Made by a program: the position numbers and the translations under genes | Source of the DNA: Salvator merianae | Lineage: Eukaryota > Chordata > Lepidosauria > Squamata > Teiidae | Assembly (NCBI GenBank): GCA_003586115.2 | Contig: QVOM02000073.1 | Coordinates: 50,757,712-50,821,711 of the forward strand | Reading direction: 5' to 3' | Length of the DNA stretch: 64,000 nucleotides | The notes under the pieces: model-generated | Databases searched by the model: none | What the model saw: the letters and a program-made list of their open reading frames with translations, nothing else | Told to the model about the DNA's origin: nothing | Shown: piece after piece, positions 47,042 to 58,116 of the stretch | Position numbering within the stretch: position 1 is the stretch's first letter | Layout of the letters: the number at the start of each line of letters is the position of its first letter

Positions 47042-47250
47042 TAGCCCTATTATTTATTTATTGTCATTCATCGTTATTCGCTCTTACTCTTTATATCTCA
47101 CCCTTCACCTGGAGGTCCCAGGGTGGGTTGCAATAAAAAGACAACATCAATGCAAAGTTAAAATGCACATTAAATGTTTCTTTAATATTTTGTGGCATAA
47201 TCGAGCAAGGAATGGCGCAAGTCCTGTAAAGGTGAGATTGCAACATCAAG
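47042..47250 (-). repeat. A-tailed retroposon 3' end (squamate type)
   Basis: TTATTTATTTATTGTC followed by TTTATATCTCACCCTTC and GGTCCCAGGGTGGG is the reverse of the common reptile tail also seen at 27465 and 61800. The body boundary is unclear. Confidence 0.5.
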
Positions 47251-47722
47251 CCCACACTGGGCTTGATGTTAATTTCTTTCACTCCTAACAGCAGTTGAAA
47301 TCTGAACCTTCTCAGAAGGTTGCCATTTTCTTTCCCAAACACATTCAGGCTCCTGCTGGTAAGAAAGCTTCCTTGTTCACAGAGTTCCTATCTTTACTCA
47401 GGAAGAGTCCTGGGTTGAGCGTCCACGGTGCCTCCCAGTGCTCAGGATTGTAATGGATCGAGAACAGTCTTGGCAAAATAATGGTGCCCTTGCTGATTGT
47501 CCATCGTTGTATTGAAGTGTTCCTGGTAAACTCTTGCAAACTGCTATGGAAGATGTGCTGCTATATCGCTGGGTCTCGTGTAAATACTGTATTGGTGAAA
47601 GGATGGATTTTCTGGTCCTCATAGCAAATAAGTCGGCTGGGGTCCAGAACCATGTCAAGTTCCTCTTGCACTAGCTCTTGTATTTCAAAGTATGCAATCA
47701 TGTAGAGATGTGCCCAGTATAA
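47251..47722. other. unassigned DNA
   Basis: No gene or element was recognised. Overlapping minus frames (47345-47658) have no domain. Confidence 0.4.
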
Positions 47723-48260
47723 TGATAAAGCCTCTCCCCTAAAGCATGAAGCTTATGGTGCTGTGCCACCAAAGGCAAGGACATGCCAAGGTACAGACAT
47801 CCCTAAACCAGAGTATTAGATATTTTGATTAATATTTTGATTGACATATAGGTTGAAAGAAGAGAAATGGACTAGAGAACCTGAATCTCTTTACCAGACC
47901 AGAACCCATTTTGGTACACCAGGATCCATGTTGGAAAAGCCAAGGCCTTGAATCAAAAGGACAAGGAAGTGACTGAGAAATATTCTGTCTCTGCTCAGAG
48001 CTAAAGGGCTTGGAATAGAGATATGTGCATAAGCAGGGCTGAATCAGAAGGAAGCCCATTCTCAGGAGAAAATAATCCATAGAAATGGCTTGGTGACAGC
48101 TGCTATTTACGCAGGGCAGAATTTAAAAAGAAATGCTGAAAGAGCTATTGGCATCCCAGACTACTCTTTGTTGAACAATATTTATTGGTAAACATCTGAA
48201 AGATATCTATGAGGAATGCCAGCTTGCAGTAATGAAGTTTTGTTGGAAACATGTTCCGAT
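47723..48260 (+). repeat. LTR-like segment related to the 21.1-kb LTR (solo LTR candidate)
   Basis: It starts TGATAAAGCC, like TGAATAAAGC at 21100. It shares in order CACCAAAGGCAAG, GCCAAGGTACAGACATC, GAGCTATTGGCATCCCAGA and a GGAATGCCAGCTTGCAG-like block. No viral genes flank it, so it may be a solo LTR. It carries about 250 bp of extra sequence (47850-48110) relative to the 21.1-kb copy, so it is either a subfamily or has an insertion. The right end is not defined. Confidence 0.5.
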
Positions 48261-50069
48261 TGGCTTAAGCACTGAGATGTCACTCTTTTGTCCAGGAAAC
48301 ATCACTTCTGCTATGTGTGCAGGAAGAATCTGTTCACAGAAACAACACAATAATCTGGCTTGAAAAAATGGTGTTTGCTTTACTAGTTAATCAGAATGCC
48401 AGTAACAATTTGATCAGGGCATAGATCACTCTTAATGTAGGCACACAAATGATGTTACACAGGCACACTTCAACAGCCAGCGGCGCCATCAACATTGGAC
48501 AACCAAGGGAGCTCCCTGGTAGCTGGGGCCATGGACGATACTATCAGCATGCCACCCCATTATGAACAGTGCAGCTAAAGTATGCTTAATGTTCAAACAA
48601 AGCTGGTAAAGTTGGTTAAGATGAAAGAGGGCTGATTTTGTGAATGCCCCTGATTCTTTGGCACCATCCACACTGCCCTCTCATATCAAGGCAGGAGGTG
48701 TGGGAGATGCCACAGGGACAACTGAGCCTTGGACAAATGTCCAGGGCCATGTAGTGAAAAAGGGAATGCTTCTGCCCAGAGAAATGAACCCCTGTTGGAA
48801 ATATGCAAGGGAACTAGTACTGTAGCTACAAGTATGTCACAATTCCAAGTTTCTCGGAGCAATCTGGGCCACAATTTCAGTGAAGAGAGAATGTCTCCAG
48901 TAGGAATGATGTCACTTCCATGGCAATTTGTGGGTCACTGGGGGAACAAATGGTGGCAGGATCATTTGCCTGCTCTGCCCCCCTAAAAGGACCCCATATG
49001 AATGCAGCCTTTGTCACAGAGTTTCCATAGACCTCCTGAATTAGCTGCCTTTATTCCTTTTTCTATGAACAGCATCTTTTCCTAATTATCTTCTTAGTGA
49101 TAATCTACAAGATTATTCTTGCTAAAGTAAACCATATGCTTTTCAAATACTAACACAGGACCCAAAACATATACATGGAAGCTGGATTCCTGGAGCTAAA
49201 CTGTTCTCAACATAATGCCCAAGGGTGAAAAGAAGAAGATGGCTAGCTGCCATTATTCCACTCTAGGATCCTGGACTGATGTTGCACAATCTGAGAGCAT
49301 GATGTAAAGAAGCAAAGGAAAGGAAGGACTCTACAATGAACATCTGAGTCCAGTTGGCCCTCTCTAACAGCAAACATGCTATTGAAAAGATTCAGACTCA
49401 TTCCATAAAGCATATCAGGAATGAAACTTATTTAGAATGCAGAAAGTTTGCTCCAAATCTAGATGCCAATATGCTACTTGAAAAAGGATGTCTGGAGAGC
49501 TCTCTAAATTCCAGATGGCACCATTACATAAAGTTTCAGTACGCAGAGTAGAACTAATGTAAGTATCGATAAACAGTTTGAGCCGCTGACACCCCACCTT
49601 ATCCCCCCATCTTAAAATATATATAGGACAACTCTTGCTGTCTGTACACAGCTGCAAGAGACAAATACCTTAAACCACTTTTGGCCAACAAGAACTTTTG
49701 GCCCCCAAAGGCTAAACTCCTATTCCTGCTTAAGGGTTCAAACCCTTATACAACTGAACAGGTAACGCTATTCTTACACAGGTCTTCCCAAATAAGAGAT
49801 TCATTTATGACTCATTTATTGCAAAGATCTGGTGACTCAAGCCCAGACAACTAATTAATATAAGATTTTCATTTTATTTCTCACTTGTATTGGAATAGAG
49901 ATTCTGTATTCTTTTAATGTTTTAATGTTTTCAACTGTTTTTTATGTATAAATTTGATATGGTCTTTGGACTAATCAATAAACTGAAACTAAACTATAGG
50001 ACAGCAGAGTAATACTGGACAGCAGCTGCAAATCTTGTAACCATTTTAATTTCCCACAATGCCCTAAGG
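48261..50069. other. unassigned DNA
   Basis: No gene was supported. Positions 48655-49010 begin and end with words like those of the GCTGCAT-type elements (CCATCCACACTGCC; ATGAATGCAGCC) and may be another inverted-repeat element. The frames there overlap on both strands without domains. Confidence 0.4.
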
Positions 50070-50195
50070 TTCTTGTTGTTATTGGGTACCATCAGGAATT
50101 GTGTCTGACTCCTGGTTGCCAGTAAGGGCACCTCTATGCAGTTTTCTTGGCAGAAACACAGAAGTGATTTGCCATTGCCTACTTCCCAGGAGAGG
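50070..50195 (+). repeat. unclassified interspersed repeat, copy 2
   Basis: It has the same block order as 32826-32950 (TGTTGTTATTGGGTACCATC, GACTCCTGGTTGCCAGTAAGG, TGCAGTTTTCTTGGCAG) and then TGATTTGCCATTGCC. Confidence 0.6.
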
Positions 50196-50203
50196 CTGGA
50201 GAT

Positions 50204-50320
50204 CATAAGAACATAAGAGAATCCCTGCTGGGTCAGGCCATAGCCCATCTTGTCCAGCATCCTGCCTCACACAGTGGCTCATCACATGACTCTGGGTTCA
50301 TTCTCAAGCAACTGGCAACT
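50204..50320 (-). repeat. 3' tail of CR1/L3-like LINE (lizard-type)
   Basis: CATAAGAACATAAGAG followed by GCTGGGTCAGGCCATAGCCC and CACACAGTGG is the reverse complement of the tail at 1-242. It is 5'-truncated. Confidence 0.75.
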
Positions 50321-50359
50321 TTTTGTTTTCCAGGCTGCTAACATTAGCACTCTCTCTAA

Positions 50360-52395
50360 GGCCATGTTCCAACACGGCATTTAATCAGTTTACAGGCCGT
50401 CTTCAGTTTCCGCTGGCCCGACATGATCTTGCTGTTCCGTAGTTTTTCTGGACTAAGGGTGTGATCAGACGGGCTATTAGGGTCGGCTTCCCGTCGCACG
50501 TTCACAAAGCTCTCTGAAAAAAACGCCTCTGAGCCTCTCCGAGGCTGCCTAGGTCGCCTCGTCCATAATCGCCCTCTCTGTGCTTTCGGGTTGCCTTGGG
50601 AAGCTCTTCAACCAATCAGAGCCTTGCAGGAATCCCAGGACAACAGCACAAGAAGGGAGGGGGCGAAGGAGCTCTTGCCGGCAGGGGAAACTTTTCAAAT
50701 TCCCTGCCTTCTGTAGATTAAAAAAGAAATCAGTAGCATCAGGTTTGGGAGAAAGCCCTTAGCTACTAAAGTCCAGCGTGCTTTTTTAACTACAGAAGGC
50801 AAGGGGGGTTGAAAAGTTTCTCTGCATCGGCAAATCTTCTCCCTCCCCTTTTCTCCCTGTGCTGGCAAATCTCTCTTCAAGCAGTTTCTATTCAAGTACT
50901 TAACTGCTGGGGCTTTCCCCTTGCCCTCTGCTCCAGTTCCCCAAGGCCTCGAGGCATCCTTGCACCGAGAATAAGGGGGAAAAAAAAAGAATAAGGGAGA
51001 GTTCAAACCCGGACTCCCTTTTCGAGACAGAAATTGCATTATTACAGTACAAGGTTAACTGTCCCTTTTCAAGTAAGAAACCTGGCAGTTAAAGAGTTAA
51101 TGGTTTGGAAAATCTCTTCAACAAAGAGGCAGAGAGTGGCTAATCACTGAGCAGCTCCGTTTGTGGGCTGTGATGTTAGCTCGGGGAATCGCCTCATCGG
51201 TAAGTGCGTGTGGAAGACTTTTTTCCTGTGCGCGCAGGAATTATCCACTGCTTTCATGCAGGCGATTTTAAAAAACGCTAGTCTGAACACAGCCTAAATT
51301 GGCGAAATCCGGACTACTTTGTAATTGGATTTAATGAGATCTCAAACCGTTCCAGATCGCTAGCGCGCCTTAGTTTGCAATGTGGGAACGGGGAAGGGAA
51401 CTATTTGAGAGGGGATCGTACTTTATCAGGGGCATGCAGAGGGAGGGCTTCCCATTTTGTGCTGTCCAATGGCAGACTTTGTGAGTGGGCAGGAAGCACA
51501 ATAGTTTCTTCTGGCTCCATTATCCCCCCCTTCTGTCGCTGCCAGGAGAAAAGAAAACCGTCCTTTTTACTTCGCTAAGCTGCACTCTTTCTTTATTTCC
51601 CATTTGACACTGCCAGGAAGAAATTAAAGTCTTCTTCCACTCCCGTCTGCTGATTAAACCAAAAAAGAAACTGCACCTGTTTGGGGTTGCAGTCCTCTTG
51701 CCTCAACAAAGAATCCACACAAGATCAGTTTTGCTGTCAGCAGCACACAACTACACAGCAAGGACACATGCCGCTGCGGATGTCTCGGGGTGGGGGGGAG
51801 ATGAGGCAGAGTCCACTTGCTGACGATGAACTGCACTATCAAGATAATAGAGCCCCCTCACGATCCCTCCCCAGGTTTCCCTTTCTTCACGGACATCTCC
51901 CTGCCTTTGTGCAACTTTTAAATTGCACAATTGTGCAAAAGTGGACTTGCAAGGGAGCAGAAATCGCCATCTGCCCTTTAAGAAGCTTAACTGTGCAGTA
52001 CACATGGTTTTAAAGTTCTGCTTGTGTAGATAGAGGCTGTAGTGGGGAGAAGGAACAAATGGTGAATGACTAGTAACGCTGCCAAGTGAATCCATGTTCT
52101 GAGACAGCAGCAGGGACATACAGAGAGCGGAGCTTGTCTTTCCTGCCCCTGTGACGTAAAGATTTGAGCATTGGGACTGCAGCCAATCACTGACTGCACA
52201 GGGAGGAGAATTTGATGAGGGGTGGAGGCAGAAAATGTACTGTTTCTCCGTGCCAAGCACGGGAAACATCAGTGTGAGAATGAACAAGTATGTATTGAGT
52301 CCATGTTAAAATGTAACTGTGGGAACGATCAGAAGACGAATTCAGTCCCTGTACTCTTCCAATATGGATTAAATTTATGATGTCGGACCACGGCC
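50360..52395 (+). mobile_element. 1.2-kb transposon, copy E, split by a nested element
   Basis: It has the orientation of copy A. The left end is GGCCATGTTCCAACACGG and the right end, reverse-complemented, is GGCCGTGGTCCGACATCA. The flanks are TAA and TGA, a one-mismatch 3-bp duplication. Removing the 838-bp insert (50457-51294) and one TAA leaves about 1,195 bp, the family length. The CRE is TGACGTAA (52152-52159) and CCAAT lies at 52183-52187. The antisense frame 52287-51751 (178 aa) is the longest version of the frame shared by copies A, B and D. Confidence 0.8.
50457..51294. mobile_element. 838-bp nested inverted-repeat transposon
   Basis: It lies inside copy E. The left end GGGTGTGATCAGACGGGC and the reverse-complemented right end GGCTGTGTTCAGACTAGC are terminal repeats. 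TAA duplications lie at 50454-50456 and 51295-51297, and the uninterrupted target is visible in copy B. The interior is GC-richer and holds a long internal inverted repeat (50675-50726 with 50781-50833, sharing CTTTTCAA and GCCTTCTGTAG). There is no transposase, and frames on both strands are shadows. Confidence 0.8.
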
Positions 52396-52833
52396 TGAGT
52401 TGCCTCACTCAAAAGCAGTAAATGGAATTATAAAGTGACTAAATCCAGGGTTCTAGTGCTACTCAGAGTGCTTCTATATCTAATAGGTCAGCCTGCTAGG
52501 AGCTGCTAACAGAAAACCGAGTGTAGAAAATGTGACCCAGGGTCCTCTGCACCTGGTTCTCAGTCTATATACTCACAACCTCTGTGCAAGCTACAAGGGA
52601 TGAATGTATTCTACAGGTTCATTTAATGAGTTTTCTTGGATGATCCGATTGGTCACTGGTGACAGCAGTACCTTTAGGGCTGGTGGTACCATATTTAGAA
52701 AGTGTTGTGAGAGGGCAGTGCACTATTGGAAAGTGGCATTTGAGTGAATGCTCAGTTTAATGATAACAAATCCAAAGAAAAAGTAGTTGTCTGTCCATGG
52801 TTGACTCCCAAACTGTAGACACAAAGATTACTT
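52396..52833. other. unassigned DNA
   Basis: No gene or element was recognised. Confidence 0.5.
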
Positions 52834-53255
52834 GGGCTGCATCCAGACAGAATGTAAAACTCGAGATTATCTCATGTCTGTGACAATCCCAGCATAGCCC
52901 CAAGATATCCCACAATAATGTTATTGTAGGAAAATCAACTCCTAACCTAGGTTTTATGCAAAAAGCAACACTTACCTTGTCTAGATGCCTGCTCACGTGA
53001 TCTGCCATCTTAAGAATGACCACAATACATGTGCCGAGCCAAAGTGGGTCTAAAATGGATGCCACACATGCATGTGGGGTGGTGATCATACACACTTGTG
53101 ACTATTTTTTGTCATTAAAATACCCAAATGTATACGTCGAGCCATTGCAGGAGCAAATGTCCACACTGGTAAATGTCTCCAACTGCCTTACTGTCTGCAA
53201 TATTTATTCCGGAATATCACTACATAGTGATATATTCAGGCAGTGTAAGGAGGCA
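52834..53255. mobile_element. candidate inverted-repeat element (GGGCTGCATCCAGAC end)
   Basis: The left end GGGCTGCATCCAGACAG and the reverse-complemented right end GGCTGCCTCCTTACACTGCC are weakly matching termini. An internal hairpin CACTACATAGTGATATA lies near the right end. The target duplication is not clear. The open frames inside on both strands are not supported. Confidence 0.45.
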
Positions 53256-53270
53256 GCCTTTGTCACAGTC

Positions 53271-53310
53271 ATAGAATCAAAGAATCATAGAATCGTAGAA
53301 TCATAGAGTT
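53271..53310 (-). repeat. CR1 terminal tandem repeat
   Basis: Four or five ATAGAATCA-like units (AATCATAGAATCGTAGAATC in part) form the 3' end. CR1 elements end in such short tandem repeats instead of poly(A). Confidence 0.9.
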
Positions 53311-53363
53311 GGAAGGGACCTCCAGGGTCATCAAGTCCAACCCCCTGCTCAATGCAGGATTCA

Positions 53364-54137
53364 CTAAAGCATCCCAGACAGATATCTGTCCAGCCTTTCC
53401 TTGAAGATCCCCAGTGAAGGAGAGCCCACCACCTCCTGTGGCAACCTGTTCCAGTGACTGATTGCCCTTACGGTCAGAAAGTTTTTCCTAATATCTAGCC
53501 TGTATCTACTCCTTTGAATTTTCATCCCATTGTTTCTAGTCCTTCCTTCTTGCACAACTGAGAATAGGGCCAAACCTTCTGTACTGTGACAGCCCTTCAG
53601 GTACCTGAAAACAGCTATCATATCTCCTCTCAGTCTTCTCTTCTGCAGGCTACACATTCCTAGATCCTTTAACCGTTCCTCGTAGGACATGGTTTGCAGA
53701 CCACTCACCATTTTGGTCGCCCTTCTCCGAACTTGTTCCAGTTTATCAATGACTTTTTTAAACTGGGGTGCCCAGAACTGGACACAATACTCCAGATGAG
53801 GTCTGACCAAGGAAGAGTAAAGTGGGACAATTACTTCTCGTGATCTAGACCCTATACTCCTCTTGATACAGCCCAGGATGGTGTTTGCCTTTTTTGCAGC
53901 TGCATCACATTGTTGACTCATGTTTAATCTATGATCTACTAGTACACCCAGATCCTTTTCACATGTGCTGCTGCTCAGCGAGATTCCCCCCATTCTGTAT
54001 TGGATATTGTCATTTTTCCTACCCAGATGTAAAACTTTGCATTTCTCCCTGTTAAATGTCATTCTGTTAGTTTCAGCCCACTGTTCAAGCTTGTCCAAAT
54101 CATTTTGAATCCTCTCCTTCTCTTCTAGTGTTAGCAA
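53364..54137 (-). pseudogene. CR1 ORF2 thumb and C-terminal domain
   Basis: This 257-residue frame continues the RT: 'DLDKLEQWAE-NRM-FN-EKCKVLHLGR', 'EKDLGVLVD', 'CDAAAKKAN-ILGCIKR-I', 'PHLEYCVQFWAP' and 'RRRATKM-GL--M-YEERL', finishing 'HWNRLP-EVV---SLG-FK-RLD-YL'. All are CR1 C-terminal signatures. A frameshift in the overlap 54137-54100 separates it from the catalytic core. Confidence 0.9.
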
Positions 54138-55101
54138 CCCCTCCTAGCTTTGTGTCGTCTGCAAATTTGATCAGCGTCCCCTCGACACCTTCATCCAGAT
54201 CGTTTATAAAAATGTTGAACAGCAATGGGCCCAAGACAGAGCCTTGCGGTATCCCACTCGAGACAGTCTTCCAATCGGATGTGAAGCCATTTATGACCAC
54301 TCTTTGAGTACGATCACTAAGCCAGTTATGAATCCACCTAACAGTTGTCCTGTCAATCCCATATTTGATCATTTTTTCAATAAGTATAGTATGAGACACC
54401 TTGTCCAATGCTTTGCTAAAGTCAAGATATACTATGTCCACAGCCTTTCCTTGATCGATCCATCCAGTAATTTTGTCATAAAAGGAAATGAGATTAGTCT
54501 GGCATGACTTGTTTGTTACAAATCCATGTTGGCTTTGGTTAATTACTGCATTCCCATCCAAGTGCTCCCATATATGCTGTTTAATGATTTGTTCAAATAT
54601 CTTGCCTGGTATTGAAGTTAGGCTCACAGGCCTGTAGTTGCCTGGGTCAGCCTTCTTTCCTTTTTTAAAGATAGGTACAACATTTGCCCTTTTCCAATCT
54701 TCTGGGACTTCTCTTGTTTTCCATGAGTTCTCAAATATCACAGAGAGTGGTTCAGCAATTATATCAGCTAATTCCTTCAGCACCCTAGGATGTAATTCAT
54801 CTGGGCCTGGAGACTTGAATACATTTAAGTTTGCTAAGTGTTCCCTCACCTTCTCCTTGTCCATACAGAGCCTTGATTCTCTTATTCCCTCAATAGCACA
54901 GTGAAGGCCAACTGATGTTTCCTTTCCTTTCTGAGAGAAAACAAATGCAAAATAGGAGTTCAGAAGTTCTGCCTTCTGAATGTCGTTTTTGACCAAATCA
55001 CCCTTCTCATTTTGTAAAGGTCCTATACCTTCTTTGACTTTTCTTTTGTTTCTGACATACCCCCCAAACCCTTTTTTTATTGTTTTTGGCCTCTCTTGCA
55101 A
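54100..55101 (-). pseudogene. CR1 ORF2 reverse transcriptase core
   Basis: This 333-residue frame copies RNA into DNA in the intact element. RT blocks in order are '[13 protein letters not shown]', '[16 protein letters not shown]', '[16 protein letters not shown]', 'QHGF', 'IVYLDFSKA' (first catalytic Asp), '[20 protein letters not shown]' and '[10 protein letters not shown]' (catalytic Asp pair intact). The position after FSKA reads LDKV where FD-V is usual, a likely point mutation. The frame breaks just after the ADD block and continues in the next frame. Confidence 0.9.
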
Positions 55102-55336
55102 TCCTCAATTCATTTTTAGCTTTAGCCTTTCTGAGACTTATCCTGCAGTTCCTGCAGATTGCATTATATTCTTCTTTTGATATTTCCCCCTCTTTGAATT
55201 TTTTAAACATTTCTTTTTTTCTTTTTAGCAAGTTATTAAGTTCAGGGTTCATCCACCCTGGTCTCTTTAGATGCTTGCCATTCTTTCTTCTTTTAGGAAT
55301 TGTTAAAGATTGTGCCTCTAGAATCTCCTTTCTCAA
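55007..55336 (-). pseudogene. CR1 ORF2, linker between endonuclease and RT
   Basis: This 109-residue frame is rich in Lys/Arg/Glu. It includes the 'RPGWMNPEL--LLKRKKEMF' segment typical of the region between EN and RT in CR1 ORF2. It is cut from the RT frame by a frameshift in the overlap 55101-55007. The endonuclease itself is absent because the copy is truncated. Confidence 0.8.
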
Positions 55337-55480
55337 AATTTCCCATCCTTCCTGGACATTTCTGTCCTTTAAGACATCCAGCCAATGTTGAAAAGAGTAC
55401 CTAATTCAACTGCAATCATTTCTGAATCATCGTGCAAACTTTCATCTCTTGCTTGCGTTCTCTTTTAGTGTTGCACAATC

Positions 55481-58116
55481 TTGTGGAAAGATGGCCACGA
55501 GCACCAACTCAGCTTACAGACAGGAAACATGAAATGGGACTGCTTTATCTTCATTTAAAGTGAAGCGAGACAGGCCCCAAATGCCCATTGCTCAAACATG
55601 GGGGACAGTGCTTGTATACTTCTGAAATAAGTACATTACATGGAGGCGGGAGCAGCACCGGATGAGGTAAGAGTCTGGGCTTGCTCTGTGATTTCACCTG
55701 CTATCTGGCAGGGATGATGAGAGGCAATTGTGGGATCTAAACAAGATCCCATATTTTTCTCTTGCCATCTGGAGGTAGCTTCTCTCTTGGCTCCACTTGC
55801 CTGAAATTACTTCTTCTCCCAATCTATCATTTGCTTCTGACCAATTATCACTCACCATCTTAAATGATTCTTTGTATTTTGGGACTGTACTGAATAGGAA
55901 TGCGGAGATTCTATCCTTTTCAAATAATTACTCCTCAGAGCACATCCTTCCTATGTCACCTTTACTGTAACCATTTATAATTCTCAGACTCACTTGTAAC
56001 CAAGATTTAAGTGTATGCAACAGCACTCGCTTTCACCTGTTTCCCTCTGAGATGTGTTTTTTATGCTTTTGTCACATACATCTTTAGCACAGAGCTTGAG
56101 CTGTAGCACACATAGGCAGCCTCTGATCTACTGTACACTGCCAACTTGCCAATCTACCCAGTTGCCTGCAAGCTTTCCAAAGCTCCAGAGGATTTCAAAA
56201 GTGAACAAGAGGATAGGAGGGCAAACGTGTGTGTGTGGGGAGGGGGGATGAGCCAGTGGAATGCATCAGATCTCCTTATGTACTGGCTTCTGATGCAATA
56301 GTTAGTCTGCAGGCAAAAGGATTCATTGACCCCTGCTTTTTCTAGCCATCATTTTGTAGTGCTTTCCAATTCTTTGCTTAAACTTGCAAGTTGTCTGGGA
56401 TCAGGAACTACTTTATTTTGCTTATGTTAGCTGTGTCAAGTACAGTATAGTGTAAACAGGAGTACTACTTGGGCACAACTCTGAGCAGAAGTTGCAGACC
56501 TTACTCAGCAAAGTAAGCAGGAGTTCCCCTCTCCTCAAATTGCTCCAAAGTGATTGGCTGTTAAACAACACCTAAGTATGTCCCTGATCCATTGTAACTT
56601 TATCCACAATGTGGCCATAAAATAATTGTTCAAAATGCAGGCCAATATGTACACCATTTTCTTTTAACACGCTGAGCAGCAATCACAGATGAGAAAATTG
56701 TTTTACATTTAAAATCAAATCCTCTAAAAATGGCAGTCAAAATGTCACCACGCTGGTCCTCTTCTCCACCACAAATAGCCTACAGCCAGTCAGCACAACA
56801 AATTACTTCACTGACACTAAACATCCATAGCACACCATTAAGCATCCATGACATACTAACATCAGTAGAGGCAAAGCAGAATCATGCTTCTGTTTTAAAC
56901 TGGTTGATCAAATCCAGATGCAGGTTTGTTCTTTTCCAGCTGTGACTTTGGACGAACACAGAATTTTCCATGCTTAGTGTTGAAGGTGAATATCATCTAT
57001 TGACTTCTAAAGGTATACATAAATTCTTTGGTGTGTCTTCTAAATATTAGCTTACTGAAAAGGAAAGAAGTTCTTAAGAATAAGGGGAATTATAAAATAT
57101 GCCATTGTTACTTTTGTTCTAAAATTTTGAGGGTGCTTCAGCTATGTTTGATACTATTACAAAAATCTGAAGGTACACACAGATGACATGATGACTTAAA
57201 ATTCAAGCTGGACAAAGTAAAGAGACCAACTTTAAAAATAGACCACTTCCTTTAAACTGCCTTATCCTGTGCCCTACCACTTGCAATGGACAACAGCCAT
57301 CAATGAATAAAAATATTATTTTCATATAGCATGTCTGATGCAGCTTCCACATGGTCCATTTGGACTATGCTAGCTGCTGCCTGGGAACAAGGTGTTCATT
57401 ACTCAGAAAGGTATCTGTGAGGCACAGCCTCCTGGGGAACACTAGCCCCATAGGGTTTTTACTCGGAGTGCTCATGGCTGTGAAAATTGTGCTGAGGAGT
57501 GCTGCAATGGAAGAACACTTTAAAGTGGTCTCCCAACCATTTCCAGGCCTTAGGCCACTTCAGCCATCTGCCATTTGCTATGGCTGTTTGCAGTGCACCA
57601 GTGAAAACCTTCTGGCCTGCAGCTTCAGAGGCTGAGGAAACTTCCATTCTCTGACCCCCAAGAAAGACCAGAATGGGGCCATAGCAATGTGGGTGACCCT
57701 TGGCATGCACCACTTGTCCCACTCTATTTTTAGCTTATAGTGAAGGATCTGGGACAAGAACAGCCTTTGCATCTTATATGAAGATGAGCAGTGTGGAAGG
57801 TGTGTGAGAGTCCAAAGCACAGAGTTTCCCCCAGTAACCTTGACGCAGGCCACTGTCATTGGTCATGCTGGCTAGAACAGAGGGAAGTTGAAATCTGTTA
57901 ACATTTGGAGGGCCACAATTTCTTGTGCCTGAAGTAAATTATGCTGTACTGTAAATAAAGGGCTGAAATAAAGAGTCATGAGTTCCAAAGTCTAATTCTA
58001 AGTTATGGGAGAAGCAGAAAACATTTCCAAGAAATGCATGTTGAATTGAAGGATGTGGTTTGGCAGAGAGTTGTAGCTTACTATGATGTACTGTGCATAA
58101 TATGCATGCATGCCAG
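55481..58116. other. unassigned DNA
   Basis: No gene was supported in 2.6 kb. A GT-run with G-rich tail lies at 56227-56248. Positions 57340-57860 share CACTTTAAAGTGGTCTCC-like words with 60.6 kb and may be part of an unclassified repeat. The frames 57351-57859 on both strands are mutual shadows. Confidence 0.4.

Larger units (their letters stand above)
53267..55480 (-). mobile_element. 5'-truncated, well-preserved CR1 LINE
   Basis: Read on the minus strand, it starts inside the endonuclease-RT linker near 55480, runs through RT and the C-terminal domain, and ends in the classic CR1 3' tail. The tail has the TTGGACTTGATGACCC and GGTCCCTTCCAACTC reverse blocks, closing with tandem ATTCTATG-like units (53271-53310). 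This tail is diagnostic of CR1 in reptiles and birds. Only two frameshifts separate three long frames, so it is much younger than the 4-7.5 kb CR1. Confidence 0.9.

Noticed and set aside
54244..55391. Plus-strand frames over the CR1 (87, 88, 66 and 103 codons)
   Set aside because: They are antisense shadows of the CR1 reverse transcriptase.
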